Assembly (NCBI RefSeq): GCF_001039355.2
Contig: NW_019775741.1
Coordinates: forward strand, 80,862-144,861
From: Lingula anatina
Lineage: Eukaryota > Brachiopoda > Lingulata > Lingulida > Lingulidae
DNA length: 64,000 bases
Direction of reading: 5' to 3'
Within the stretch, counting starts at the first letter, position 1. Each line of letters opens with the position of its first letter. A program made the translations under genes and the position numbers. This document shows positions 23,491-35,871 of the stretch, piece by piece. A model generated the notes under the pieces. The model was given only the letters and a program-made list of their open reading frames with translations, searched no databases and was not told where the DNA came from.

Positions 23491-24546
23491 CTTTAAATGA
23501 ATGTTTATGTCACCTTCTACTGTGCGTCTGGAGCAACACATGGATTTTAGCGTACGTTGAAACGTTTTACCGAACAATCCGTAAATAAAAAAATTGATAG
23601 AAGAGTTAAGCATTGTTAAAACATTGAGCACTTGAAAAAAGACCGGCGTGTTTTCTGTTATGGTCTGCGGCAATGCTTCGGAATAGAACCCAATGATAAA
23701 AGAGCAACAATACAAAAGATGATAGACTAAAGACGATACGGCGATTACAACAGCAATTTTTGTTATTTCTCGGTAAATGCACATCTTCCGCACAAGATGA
23801 CCTTCACGGCGTTTGGAAAGCTCTCGCAATCTGCGTATTATTCGTACATTGCATTTCGTTATAACCAAAAAAGGAACAACAAAATAAAAAAGAGCGTGGG
23901 TAACAAGCCAAACGATCTTTTGTTCGGGCAGTTGCAGAACGAGTGGTTTAAAGCAAAACGGATAGGTCTTATTCTGCAAACACGACTGGAATCCGCCTGA
24001 AACGGTGAAGAAATACTTCGGTATAACGCTCATAAAAGAGGCAATGACCACGATGGCAACCCGTCCTACCCACGTCTTCAGTGACGATTTATCCAGGAGC
24101 TGTGAAGTTGCAGAACAAATCAAGCGGTAACGATCGACTGTAATGAGAACACTCATCCAAATCGGAATAAGAGTAAAGCAGTTGTTCAAGGTGAGCAGTA
24201 CTCGTGAGTATTTTGAAATAAAGGAAAGGGTCCCCGGAAATAATTCAATGTAGGAAAATATGGACGGGATCGTAATAAAGAATGTTTGCGAAAGGATGAG
24301 CAAATTATCAGCAACTGCCAAGCAAGTGAGCAAAAAGGTCGATGGATTCTGGGTCTTAAAATTCCGAAACACGACAAAAGACACCGTGTTCAAAATGAGA
24401 CCAACCACAGCGATGAAGAAAGCACAAACTCCACCGACAAAATATAGAATCCCTTTGTGATCTACAACACTATCCAACCCCCCCTCTACTACCGAAATAT
24501 TTGAACTGATATTTGGAAAGTCGACCGTCAGAACAGTATCATTCAT
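23470..24546 (-). CDS. Class A GPCR, FMRFamide-receptor-like (receptor 2)
   Basis: An intact single-exon ORF of 358 codons, a close paralogue of receptors 1 and 3. All structural marks are kept: helix 1 Asn, L-A-V-A-D in helix 2, D-R-Y at the end of helix 3, two Cys in extracellular loop 2, N-S-S-I-N-F-F-I-Y in helix 7 and a C-C pair after helix 8. It differs from both paralogues at the very end. After H-L-K-Q-I it reads R-K-T-D and stops, where the others continue S-S-T-T-P-F-K-M-K-R-V. The change lies at a junction with the adjacent tandem array, whose GTCTTTCT block supplies the new codons. Other substitutions cluster in the N-terminus, loop 2 (S-C-L-Q) and the third intracellular loop (H-L-V-R-K-M-C for Y-F-V-Q-K-M-F). 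No stop or frameshift is present, so it is likely functional. The ligand is unknown. Confidence 0.95.
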   Translation of the reverse strand: MNDTVLTVDFPNISSNISVVEGGLDSVVDHKGILYFVGGVCAFFIAVVGLILNTVSFVVFRNFKTQNPSTFLLTCLAVADNLLILSQTFFITIPSIFSYIELFPGTLSFISKYSRVLLTLNNCFTLIPIWMSVLITVDRYRLICSATSQLLDKSSLKTWVGRVAIVVIASFMSVIPKYFFTVSGGFQSCLQNKTYPFCFKPLVLQLPEQKIVWLVTHALFYFVVPFLVITKCNVRIIRRLRELSKRREGHLVRKMCIYREITKIAVVIAVSSLVYHLLYCCSFIIGFYSEALPQTITENTPVFFQVLNVLTMLNSSINFFIYGLFGKTFQRTLKSMCCSRRTVEGDINIHLKQIRKTD

Positions 24547-24634
24547 TTTTACACCTGTCCTGCTTACCTCTGTGTCTCTGCTAACTTCAGGTTTTCACAC
24601 AAGTAGCATCTAAATGGAATCTTTAATCATCATG

Positions 24635-24642
24635 CTTATATA
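24635..24642 (-). promoter_or_regulatory. TATA-like box, receptor 2
   Basis: It reads TATATAAG on the minus strand, about 90 bp upstream of the ATG and conserved in receptor 3. It would place transcription start about 60 bp before the ATG. Confidence 0.5.
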
Positions 24643-25680
24643 CGTACATGCATCCTATATATAAATTGTGGGTCCTGTCTAGTAATCTTGCCAGAATTAT
24701 CATTTGGCATTTCATTTGAGAAATGGATATCCGTCATGTTGTCATTTCAGAGATTATCGTCGTCTCGATGACCCCATACTGCCTATAGAATTAACTTTCC
24801 TGACCAAGATCAGCTGAGAACATGACAATTAAGGATAATAATACAGACCAGGGGCTCGTCTCAGAGAAAAGTTTCGAGTTTTTTGGCTTCTATTACCTGA
24901 CTATAAAATTAGATAACTGACAACCAGTTCTCAATAGTCTGTAAGGTGTCCCTTAGTATCGTTTTAAACCATTGTCATAATTACGCCTGTAATTTGTTTG
25001 TCTGTTTTGTTTTAAAACGTCTAAAATAATTAATATTGAAGATCTCTTGCCATTCTAAACGTCCTAAATTTCCGTATGTTGTGAGCAAAAAACAGGACTG
25101 TTTCTCCTTCCGGGACAGTTTATACCTTTTGACCAATAGGAAAGTTATAAGTAATTTGACCATGACATTTTTACAGGGACTGGTTTGACTTCTTAGCAGT
25201 ACTCATTAGCGTCCTCCTACCTTTCCTATATGTTTAAATTAATTTCAATGAGAAAAAATACATTTATTATATTTAACAACATCCATGGTTTCGAAGCTAA
25301 ATTTAATTTTCACTTGTAATTTGCTCAACAGCAAGCATGTGGTCATCACCACAAAATGTAATGATCAAAAGTTGCAGTCACACAGTTTATACTGGGTACA
25401 GGCCAAAATCTATTGCCAGATCAGCAGGAGTAAATGTATAAACAATCAATAAAGAACAAACGAAAAAATGATGAATAAGGCTATTTGAAAAGTGCGAAAG
25501 ACCATTCTTCTAGGTAATAAACATGATAAGCCTTCCTAGAAAGTGAAACAAATCCGTAATTAGTTGCTGTATTATAATCCGCATTAGATTAATCACCTTG
25601 CATCTTACAACATAAACACGAAAGGAAATGCCAATAATAACTTTGCTCTCTTGCAGATGAAACAACTCTCATCCGGCTCT

Positions 25681-26880
25681 CATCCCCAGAAATGCACTGC
25701 ATGACATCACGCTTAGCCCACTGCGCATGCGTGCACTTTAATCTGAGTTGCTAGATTGCCATAGGAAAATGAATGGGTTCGCGATTCGTGGGTAATTCGT
25801 GATAATTGACAAACTAACGGCCTGATGCCGATAGACAGCAGCGCTGTGCTATGTTTCCAGCAACTCCTGACCAAATATCGCTAGGGTTTTTAAAAAAATT
25901 CTGTTGTACACACGTACTAAGAAGTTTGCCGTGTATTGCCTAGCCTACCCTCAGCAAAACGCACATATTTTCAGAAATAGCGATTTTAGACGGTAGATTC
26001 ACTTAGAAACAAAGGCAAACTACCTGTAATTCGTTGCCGATAGCACCAGCAGATAGCAGCACCAAACAGAGTCTGATTAAAAACTTTCATGGCAATTGAA
26101 GAACTTTTACTACTGTACAATGGAGTCCAAAAAAAGGCACTTGGCATAAATGTGAAACTGCCCAGTGCAAGGCCAAGAATTCAATCAGTATTTTCAATCA
26201 TATTATCAGATTCTACATAAATTGACTGATAATATCACTACTCAGTATTTAACTAATCTCATAATCCAAAATTCCTATCATCATTTAATAATAATGCAAA
26301 ATTCTTCTTTCAGATTGCTATTTATTTTAAATTTTAATGCTGGAACTGTTCCAAAATAATCTTGTAGTAAAGGAAAAATGCAAATAAGAAGTGGAAGACC
26401 AATTTTACCCACATTATTCAATTTTTTTAATATAAAAAGAATAAGATCACGATTTAACAAATTGAAATAATCTTTCATGAACTCTTTCATGAATAACATA
26501 TTAAACAAAATTAAAGTTATAAATTAGTGGTAATGGCTTATTCTGGAATATATGACCTCTGCACATCATCAGTACCTGACTTGGTACAGTATAGTTACTA
26601 GCTCGCTGATGGCGTCATCTGGTATGAATTTTAAAGGTTACAACCACTCACTGAAGACAACTGAGTTAAATAATTTTCATGTCGACTTCAAATCTGCTTT
26701 CGGTGTTGGTGGCTAAAAAGTGCTAAATAGAAAGAAAGAAAGGGAAAAACAGTTAACGATGCTAAACCTTGCATGTATTTGTCTATTGCGTATTCCACTC
26801 TTTCAAAAAATATTCAATTGGGCAATAGTGAATGAATGTCTTAGTCTTTTTTTTTTTTTTTTTTTTTTTTGACGCCATTA
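25681..26880. other. Unique spacer between units 2 and 3
   Basis: No gene is recognised. The sequence is AT-rich, with only short ORFs (26,165-26,359 plus, 26,281-26,508 minus) that are low complexity and overlap each other. A run of 24 T lies at 26,847-26,870 just before unit 3 begins. Confidence 0.6.
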
Positions 26881-28951
26881 AAGGGGCAACACGAAAAATA
26901 ATGCAAGATCTTTTTTCACTTGCAAAAAAAAGGCTAGTGTATGGCCAGAAATATCTGTGACTACATGTGTATCTCGTGAAGAAATCTCAACCTGACCTTG
27001 GTAAGGGTAGATATCACAGCCACCCAATCAGCCTCTTTATAATTAAAGGACGTTTATATCTTCATTAGGTAAAGAGGACACAGGCTTCAAGATTATTAGC
27101 AGCAATACGTTGATAGTTAACATGTACCCGATTTGTAGCAAAAAATAATGTGCGCGGTGCCTCAAGAGTACGCATTCATTTCCGTGACTTTCCGAGACCA
27201 ACTGTGCCTAGAGAAATAACCAACATCTATTCGTGCAGTTACCCCTTATGCCAATCAAACGAAATTTTCATAAACTATTTTAGCAGATGTAAATCATGTT
27301 CACCTTCCGATAATTTGAACCCACGTACTGGTGAAAGCCAGAGGTTATTGTAAGAGGACATACATGTACCACGGAGCCACACATACGGAGTTAGTAATCA
27401 ATGACTCGAAAAAAGATTTCTGTCTCACTGAGAAATCCTCGTTCCAAGAAAAGTGGGGTCGTTTTAACTTTGAGTTTTCTATTGAGATTTGGTTTGGCTT
27501 CTCTCATAACACAACGAGCATGATGAGATGCAAGGCTGTCACTCTTGGCACGTTTTAAGGGCTTAAAAAGAAGTCCTTTTTATTTCACAGTAGCATCTAC
27601 GTACGCTGGACTGTTTAAAAAGATTTTCAAAAAAAAAAAGAAAGAAAAAAGCCGTCGAAAAAGTAGCATTTTTCTACTGAATGCGTTTTACGGGTGGCAT
27701 GACCTGGTGCCATACAGGATAAACCATTTACTCAATTTTAATTCCAATTTGAATGGCGCATATTTGCTGTATATAATGTACTTTTTGTATTAAAAACTTC
27801 ACATAGTAATACGACCAATTTTACTTCCAAAACCGTTCGCTTTTATTAACGCCGAGTGTACACATGCATTCACATCAGTAACTTAATTTTGAATTTTCTA
27901 AAGACAAAGCAAGTAAATGCAGCATAGAATCTCGGATTAAAGGGAAATAGAATATAAGTCATGGGTAGTAATGACAGCATGAAAAAAAGGTATAAAGAAA
28001 CGAATGCAGGGCAGAAATAATAACGTGTTACATGACCTGCATCAATCAGTTGGGTGTATAAATTCAATCATTATTATTTTATTTCTGTTTTTTGTTACGT
28101 GTGTTAATTAAATCTGGCATTTGAACGTGGACTTAATTTATGGAATGTGTCACAGATAAAATATATCATCATACAGGTGTTATTCTGCTGAGTAAATGGT
28201 GCAAAAACAGCATTCCAAAATCAAACGCCTCTTACAGACTTCGGCCATCGAGCTTGTATAAGGAATGAAGGGCCTTGAAGCCATGCTGTTATATTCTGAA
28301 AGGTACAAATGGATCCCTAACTGTGGAAATAGCTGGTTAATCGTGTGTACTGATTGAGCAGTGATACAAAGCATATTCAGGTAATCCTAAATTGCCGATA
28401 GAATAACAAGTAAACGGCAGTTATTCTGTAAGATATTATATTAAGTTTGACATTTTTGTGTGATTGGATTTCAATAGAATAGCAATGCATAGTTTTTTCC
28501 TGGACATAGGGCCGACTAAAAAAAATGTTTGGGTGGGTTCCAGCCTGGGCCAGTTCAGCTGCACACTATTGCAGAAACAAGTTTGCAAAAAGCGATTAAA
28601 CCCGCTTGAAACTTTAACACAAGTGGAAGAAAACCGCTGAAATGACATCACAATATGTAATTAAAAAAGATGAGAAACGTAAATGACACACAAAAATATT
28701 TATTCAAAAGTAAAGAAAGATGCATAATTTTGAACAACAACAAGCTTAATAATGATCATGTTTATATATGCTTATCAGCAACAGAAAGAAACGAAAATTG
28801 TTTTCAGATCTCTTGTTCGTTGAAAAAATTAACACTTTGATGAATAATAATAATAATAATAGTAATCAGTATATTCTAATCAAAAAAAATGAAAACTATA
28901 GGTTAAGGCATATCACAGGAAGTTAATATAATAACACCCGGCTTATCTCTT

Positions 28952-29042
28952 CTCCCAGCCAGAAGCCATTCTAGCTGTTACAAAATGTGGACACGAGTCC
29001 TTTATGCAATTTTGCAACAGCTAGATTGGCCCCTGGCTGAGA
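28952..29042. repeat. Conserved stem-loop (unit 3 copy, most complete)
   Basis: Left arm 28,952-28,986 (CAGCCAGAAGCCATTCTAGC then TGTTACAAAAT) pairs with right arm 29,009-29,042 (ATTTTGCAACAGCTAGATTG then GCCCCTGGCTGAG). There are about 34 positions with few mismatches around a loop of about 22 nt containing GGACACGAGTCC. It could be a small palindromic element or a transcribed hairpin. Confidence 0.8.
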
Positions 29043-29518
29043 GTACAGTTATTTCGATTACAATATCAGTGGGTGAAACGATTATTAGTCTGGCTACCTG
29101 TTGCTCGTAACCGTGTTTGATTAAACCATCACAAACTGATTGAAACTATGCCTCTAAGCGCTGCCTCATGTCCAAAAAATTAGACAAAAAGAACACATAG
29201 TTCTCTATAGACAATCACATTTTCCCTTCTTTTGTGCCATATTAAATATATATTCTACCGACCCTACCTATACAAAGGCCACAGAGGGAATGCATTCACC
29301 AAATATTCACATGCATTTCTCTGGCTATTCACAGGCTCTGCTCATATCTGTTCTGCCAGATGAGGTCTCTTTTGCATTAAAAAACTTAACTGCAGAAACG
29401 TTCTCTAGTCTCTGATGGCAAGCATATGTAAACTTATCCTAAGCATCTTTGTTTCGACACACAAAATATATAACTTACCATAACAAATATTGCACAGAGC
29501 CTTCAGGAGTAAAAAAAA

Positions 29519-29578
29519 TTTAATTAATTAATTAATTAATTAATTAATTAATTAATTAATTAATAATAATAATAATAA
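29519..29578. repeat. TTAA then TAA microsatellite
   Basis: About eleven TTAA units are followed by TAA units. Units 1 (about 11,530) and 2 (about 18,230) have only short interrupted versions. Confidence 0.95.
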
Positions 29579-32371
29579 ATAAGTAAAAGCTGTCTTAACC
29601 TTCGGTTACTATTAGTATGGTTTTGTCAATTAAGTAATCTATAACATAATTAACATATATATTATTAAATAAACAACGTTTTTAAAAGGCACATTTCGAA
29701 TAAACAACAATTCTAACCATCAAATAATCTTAATCTTCATATTAAAATATTCCAATACACAAAAATTACCCATTCCAAAAATAAAAGCCTGCGACCGAGG
29801 TTGCATTTGTCTTATTCTGCAATGTTTTCCAGATGTTAATCCGATGGCATAACCAAATACAGAAAAGTAATATCCCAAAAGATAATAGCACAGTATTTGC
29901 AAATATGTGTCATTTAATGCGTGTCAGTTTATGGTCGTTCATTTGAATAAAGCAAGGCTGTCGTGATCTTTCATTTCACAAATCTCTTTTGTCTTCGTCC
30001 CCGTGTACATGTGGCGCTGGCGGTCATTTACTTTATTGACCAGTTTTCTTCATCCATATGCCCCTTATTTCACGTGTTTTTATAAGCATGGCTTCAGTTA
30101 ATTTAAGGAACACCTTGTCGGACGCGCATTTGCATGAACACCACTTTTCTGTCCACGCGATGCCAAAAAGTTTTTGTTGTTCGACGATTTGCATCAAAAT
30201 GCAGAGTTACACCTGTCGCACGCTGAAAATACTGTGTACATCAGTGGTCGACGAATAGGCTTGTCAGCTGTAAATGACTGTGTATTTGTGTACGGGTAAG
30301 GGAGGAGGAGGCTGCAATGTTTGCCTACGGCTACCCTATGGCGCAGAACTTGTGTCCCGCCATCTTATTTACGGTGGTGGCCAGCTTTTTGAACTGTCAC
30401 AACCTTGAAGGTAACTTACGTCTATCATCTTGTAGATGTATAGCGTCGGAACAATCATGATTATCCTCACACATGATGTTTATCTGATTTTGCCATTTAT
30501 CAATGGCCCTTGCGAAGTTCTGAAGGCAGATGGGTGAAAGTGTCCCAAGGTTTTAATACGGACGAAGACTTAAATGTTGCGATAACAAAAGCCAAACATG
30601 TTGTTAAAAGTGACTTCGATAAGAAGTGTTTGTAGCTGTGACGGCATCACGAGACGACCGAAGTCCTTTGCTTTCTCTTGTTAAACGTACGCTGTAGGTG
30701 CCACAGTATATGTAGAGCAATTCAGTTTTAAACGTTATACGACAGCAGGTTCATCTTCGCCGGCCGTTAACGACTGTTTGAATAGGTTCTCTTCTCAACA
30801 TTTCACTGCAGTTACAGAACTGTGTAAAGTGTCTTTACTCAGATCTTAGTCTTTCTCTGTAGTTTCATTCTTTTTCAAAAATACACTTTGTCTGTGCTAC
30901 TTTCCCTGACATCAACTTCACAAAATGTAACAATTGATAATTATCTCCGATTTACATCAATAACTCACCAAAAACATAAAGAACATATGGCGGATAAAAA
31001 TACACCAAACTAGCTTGAGATATTGATATCCAGTGTAATTAAATGTAATTTCACAGAAAAGTAATGCATGGTATCATGTTTGTCTATTAAAGGTTTAAAT
31101 CCCCTTGCTTAAGTATATTTCATGTAGCGCTCAATGAAAATGCACAAAACTAAATCAAACTTTTGAGAATTCAAGCTGTCATCTCTTACAAAAGGTTTTA
31201 ATTGCACACTTAGATAAACCTCTCATGTTTTCCTTCATAGTTATCCCACATGTAGGCCTACTGCCATACATCGGGTATTCCCAACAGTTACAGCATACCA
31301 GAATAACCATGAAACCTCGACAAAAACTCGAAAAACAAGACACAAGTCGGAAACCACAGGCCGAACAAAGTGTCAAACTTTCGTCCTACATAACCAATTG
31401 GCTGTGAGGTCACATATTTTACATGATTTACTTGTATACATTTATATCTTTGGTCAAATTGAAATTAACCGAAGGCAGGTAACGTGTGAACTATAAATGA
31501 AGATTAATTATTTACTTAATATAAACTATTTAAGACAAACTTAACTACTTAAGCTAGGTAACATTTGCCATGCGATGTCAGTGCGGTGCCCTTTAAATGC
31601 CCGTGTACACCTTTTCGTGCAGCGGCCGTTGGGAGGCACGCGGTGGCCGTACAAAATTGTACAGATTCACGGATTCATAAATTTTCAAATTCGTAAGCTG
31701 ATAGAAAACACTGCGCATTTCCGTAGTGCCATTTTCGGTGAACTTGTAGTGATTGTGATATTTTAACCCGTCCTTGGTATCTTTCCCTTAAATCTCTGGC
31801 AGTTTAAAGAAACATAACCATAGTGAAAAACTTTTTTTTAGTCTGACCACGTGGGTGCTAAAATCCTAGTAGTGGTGGGTGCACTGACAACGTATTGATA
31901 TTCAAGGAAACCGCTCGTACGGAGGGTGCACGGCAACTGGACCGAAACTGAAAGGAGTTTACGATTTCTTATAAACCAACAAACCGAATTTTCCGGCCTG
32001 ACATCGACTTTATGTCGGAGAAATGGCACGGGACCCGTACTACATGTATTACATAACGCAAAATTCCTTACCATGGCCCGTAGCCACTTGAGATGTAAAA
32101 AAAATATTAAAAAAGCACGGGAATCTGTAAACTAGTTTACCGTGTGGCAAATGATAAACTACATGTAGTATAGTGCAGCAAATGAAACCTACGCTTATCT
32201 GCGAATTTTTTTCAGAAAATATCGCAATCATTATATGCCTATAAAAATGTAAGACTGTTGCAATATAACCGTCTATCCCTGTTGTGGGGACAAAATTCAT
32301 TTTATACACGTAATAGTATATATATTTTTCTACTGCGATACGTAGGACCTATGTATAATGTATACTTAATG

Positions 32372-32374
<3 letters not shown>

Positions 32375-32419
<45 letters not shown>
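32375..32419. repeat. TA microsatellite (unit 3)
   Basis: About 22 TA units at the site homologous to 21,060-21,109. Confidence 0.95.
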
Positions 32420-32424
<5 letters not shown>

Positions 32425-33149
32425 CAACACACCTAGTAAAATACCCACATATTCTTCCTGTTTTTCACCCTTTCTTCTATTTGCAGACAAAATGCAGGGT
32501 GACTTACTTTTTATCAAAACATATTTCACACTGCTTACATCTCTAGCTTTAGTTTTCTAATTGCTTCATTAATGTTGTAACATTTAACAATATATAACAA
32601 TTAAAACTATTTCAAATCAAAAATAATCATAATACACGATATTTATGGTAAACAAAATATATCTCATCAGGAATCCATTTACATGTATCATCAATAACAA
32701 AGCTTGCTTTAAGCTGCACAAAAGATTCACGCATTTTCCTTTATAAACATTTATGAACTATCGGTATTAAAAAAGCCATATGCTTACACTATGTAATATT
32801 ACTTAAAGTAGGCAAAATGTAATTGAATACCCCATTATAATAATAGTCATCAGTCACGTTTTTGATGCTTTCCTGTGAAGTTCAGTGTCAACACCATCAT
32901 TCCATTCCAATCTCAACACTGTCATCAAAGGAACTGTGTCAATTTAAAGATTCATTTTTCTTCGGCCAAACTAAAAATAATTGTCATGACTCGTTATAAT
33001 GAAATTGCTTGCTTAATTTTTTGACATTTCCTTTTACAATTAAATTAGTGACAGACTTCAAACTTGAGGTATTCAAATTACACATAGCTCAATCTCTTTT
33101 TTGAATCCGATTCACATGTCTAACTTTCTTTCACTTCGATTATCCTATG

Positions 33150-34770
33150 TAAAAGTTGAAATCAGGACCCCAATCGGGTCCACTGGTCCGAATAAAATGT
33201 CAGCAGGACTGGATATCTTGTCCCTATTGCATTAATATTAAAAATAACAAGACCTTCAATTTGTCAAACGTTTTCTTTTTTCTTTTTCATTTTCTTTTTT
33301 TTTTTTTTTTTTTTCATTAAAAATATTCGTGTATCAATTACATTTCAGAAAAAAGTAAAAATCGAAAGATTTTTTGAAAAGGAAAAGAAAAATTTTAATG
33401 ACCATCTCAAACTACTAAAGTAAAAATTAATGACTTTTTATCTACAGATTAGTCAGTGTGGTATATTCGATATCGGTGGGGTAAACTGAATCTGTCTTTC
33501 TCAAAATTTAAGACCATTCTGTGCCGTAAACTTTTCAGATTACTGGCCATTCGGACCACCATTTTCTCAAAATGTATTGGCCCCAATCGGAATCCACTGT
33601 TCTGAATAAAAAAATAAATAAATTCAATCAGGCTGGACATTTTGTCCCTACTGCGTCAAAACAAGTAATGACAAGACCTTGATTTTGTCAAACGTTCTTT
33701 TCTTTTTTCATTTAGAATATACATGTTGCAGTTACATTTCAGAAAAATGAAACCAAAAGCTGTGTCGAACCACTAAATTCACATATTATGAAAAATCTAC
33801 TGTTTTTAGTGTCGTACATTCGATATCAGTGGGATAATCTGAATTTGTCTTACTCAGGATTAAGACCAATCTGTGCCATAAACTTTTCAGCTTACTGGCC
33901 ATTTGGACCATCATTTTTCTAAAATCTATTGGCCCCGTCGGAATGCACTGGTATGAATAAAAAATGTCAAAAAGATTGGATATTTTGTCCTTAATATCAT
34001 TTACAGTTGGTATATGGGAGGAGAGGAAGAGATTATTTGCTCGGTTCAATAATTGGTTGGTTTTGGTGGTGAGAGTGGGGATTACCCTGTGTTTCTCGTG
34101 CATGAACACCTTGACGACCGAGCACCGCGATAAATTGAAGAAATATTGAGATAGATATTTGAACGAGATTAGCAATTATTGAAGGTGGGGTAAATAAAGA
34201 CGCCACGACATTGATTTTGTCTAACTCTGCTCCTTTTATTTTCATGTAGAATATTCATGTAACAGTTACATTTCAGGTAAATAAATTAGAATAAAATCGA
34301 AAGCTTTATTGATAACTTAGAGAAAAAAATGTATGACCATGTGGAACCACCACATTCACACATACTAACAATTTTCTGATTATTCAGTGCCGTTAATTCT
34401 ATATCGGTGGGGTAATCCGAATCTGTCTTTTTCAAAATTAAGACCAGGCTGCGCCATAAACTTTTCTGCTTCCTGGCCATTCGGACAACCATTTTCTTAA
34501 ATGTTATGGTCCCAGTAGGGATCCACTGGTCCGAATAAAAATGTCAGTAAGACTGGACATGTTGTCCCTTGTGCAATAACATTGATAATAACCAAACCTT
34601 GGATTTGTCAAACGATTTTTTCTCTTTTTCTTTTTAGAGTATTGGCCATTCGGGCCATCACTTTTTTTAAATCTACTGGTCCCAATCGGGATGCACTAGT
34701 CCGAATAAAAAGGTCAAAAAGATTGGACATTTTGTCCCTACGTAATATTAATACAAACACGATATTGATT
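33150..34770. repeat. Degenerate tandem array 3' of receptor 3
   Basis: This is the same repeat as at 21,860-23,490, with about five copies. TTGTCCCT-type landmarks are near 33,220, 33,644, 33,977, 34,561 and 34,730. CGATATCRGTGGG-type landmarks are near 33,468, 33,818 and 34,400. The final GATATTGATTTTGTTAAACT block contains the receptor 3 stop codon on the minus strand. Minus-strand ORFs inside (33,449-33,640; 33,786-34,175; 34,286-34,492) share a short motif because they are copies of one repeat. Confidence 0.85.
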
Positions 34771-34773
34771 TTG

Positions 34774-35871
34774 TTAAACTCTTTTCATTTTAAACGGCGT
34801 CGTCGAGCTTATTTGCTTTAAATAAATGTTTCTGTCACCTTCAACTGTGCGTCTGGAGCAACACATGGATTTCAGCGTACGTTGAAACGTTTTACCGAAC
34901 AATCCATAAATAAAAAAGTTGATAGAAGAGTTTAGCATTGTTAAAATATTGAGCACTTGAAAAAAGACCGGCATGTTTCCTGTTATGTTCTGTGGCAATG
35001 CTTCGGAATAGAACCCAATGATAAAAGAGCAACAATACAAAAGATGATAGGCTAAGGACGATACGGCGATTATAACGGCAATTTTTGTTATTTCTCGGTA
35101 AATGAACATCTTCTGCACAAAATAACCTTCACGGCGTTTGGATAGCTCTCGCAGTCTGCGTATTATTCGCACATTGCACCTAGTTATAACCAAAAAAGGA
35201 ACAACAAAATAAAAAAGAGCGTGGGTAACAAGCCAAAAGATCTTTTGTTCGGGCAATTGCAGAACGAGTGGTTTAAAGCAAAACGGATAGGTCTTATTCT
35301 GCGAACACGACTGGAATCCAGCTGACACGACAAAGAAATACTTCGGTATTACGCTCATAAAAGAGGCAATGACCACGAGGGCAACCCGTCGTACCCACGT
35401 CTTTAGTGATGTTTTATCCAGAAGCTGTGATGTTGAAGAACAAATCAGGCGGTAACGGTCGACTGTAATAAGAACACTCATCCAAATCGGAATAAGAATG
35501 AAGTAGTTGTTCAAGGTGACCAGTACTCGCGAGTATTTTGAAATAAAGGAAAGGGTCCCCGGAATTAATTCAAGGTAGGAAAATATGGACGGGATCGTAA
35601 TAAAGAATGTTTGCGAAAGGATGAGCAAATTATCAGCAACTGCCAAGCAAGTGAGCAAAAAGGTCGATGGATTCTGGGTCTTAAAATTCCGAAACACGAC
35701 AAAGGACACTGTGTTCAAAATGAGACCAACCACAGCAATGGAGAAAGCAAAAACTCCACCGACAAAATATATAATCCCTTTGTGATCTACAACACTATCC
35801 AAACCCCCCTTTACTACCGAATTATTTGAACTGATATTTGGAAAGTCGACCGTCAGTACAGTGTCATTCAT
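34774..35871 (-). CDS. Class A GPCR, FMRFamide-receptor-like (receptor 3)
   Basis: An intact single-exon ORF of 365 codons, the same length as receptor 1 and collinear with it. Seven hydrophobic segments, helix 2 L-A-V-A-D, D-R-Y, two Cys in extracellular loop 2 and N-S-S-I-N-F-F-I-Y in helix 7 are all present. Within helix 3 it has N-N-Y-F-I-L where receptors 1 and 2 have N-N-C-F-T-L, a region facing the ligand pocket in class A receptors. The N-terminus keeps its sequons (N2, and a shifted site at N16). The C-terminus keeps the repeat-derived tail P-F-K-M-K-R-V shared with receptor 1. The stop codon lies inside the flanking tandem repeat, and no AATAAA is seen immediately downstream. Identity as a peptide-type GPCR is inferred from the overall pattern. 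Confidence 0.95.
   Translation of the reverse strand: MNDTVLTVDFPNISSNNSVVKGGLDSVVDHKGIIYFVGGVFAFSIAVVGLILNTVSFVVFRNFKTQNPSTFLLTCLAVADNLLILSQTFFITIPSIFSYLELIPGTLSFISKYSRVLVTLNNYFILIPIWMSVLITVDRYRLICSSTSQLLDKTSLKTWVRRVALVVIASFMSVIPKYFFVVSAGFQSCSQNKTYPFCFKPLVLQLPEQKIFWLVTHALFYFVVPFLVITRCNVRIIRRLRELSKRREGYFVQKMFIYREITKIAVIIAVSSLAYHLLYCCSFIIGFYSEALPQNITGNMPVFFQVLNILTMLNSSINFFIYGLFGKTFQRTLKSMCCSRRTVEGDRNIYLKQISSTTPFKMKRV

Larger units (their letters stand above)
15748..25680. repeat. Segmental duplication unit 2
   Basis: Order of parts: the ATTAAAGGAC flank (15,785), spacer nearly identical to unit 0 (to about 17,497), stem-loop (17,642-17,736), conserved patch (18,770-18,936), TA microsatellite, tandem array (about 21,860-23,490), receptor 2, its 5' flank, and a distal segment (24,841-25,680) shared with unit 3 only. 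The distal segment ends at an ATCCGGCTCT block shared with 39,884. Confidence 0.9.

Noticed and set aside
33449-34492. Minus-strand ORFs with a recurring K-S-L-W motif suggesting a protein family
   Set aside because: They are successive units of the non-coding tandem array and share sequence for that reason; equivalent frames are broken in unit 2.
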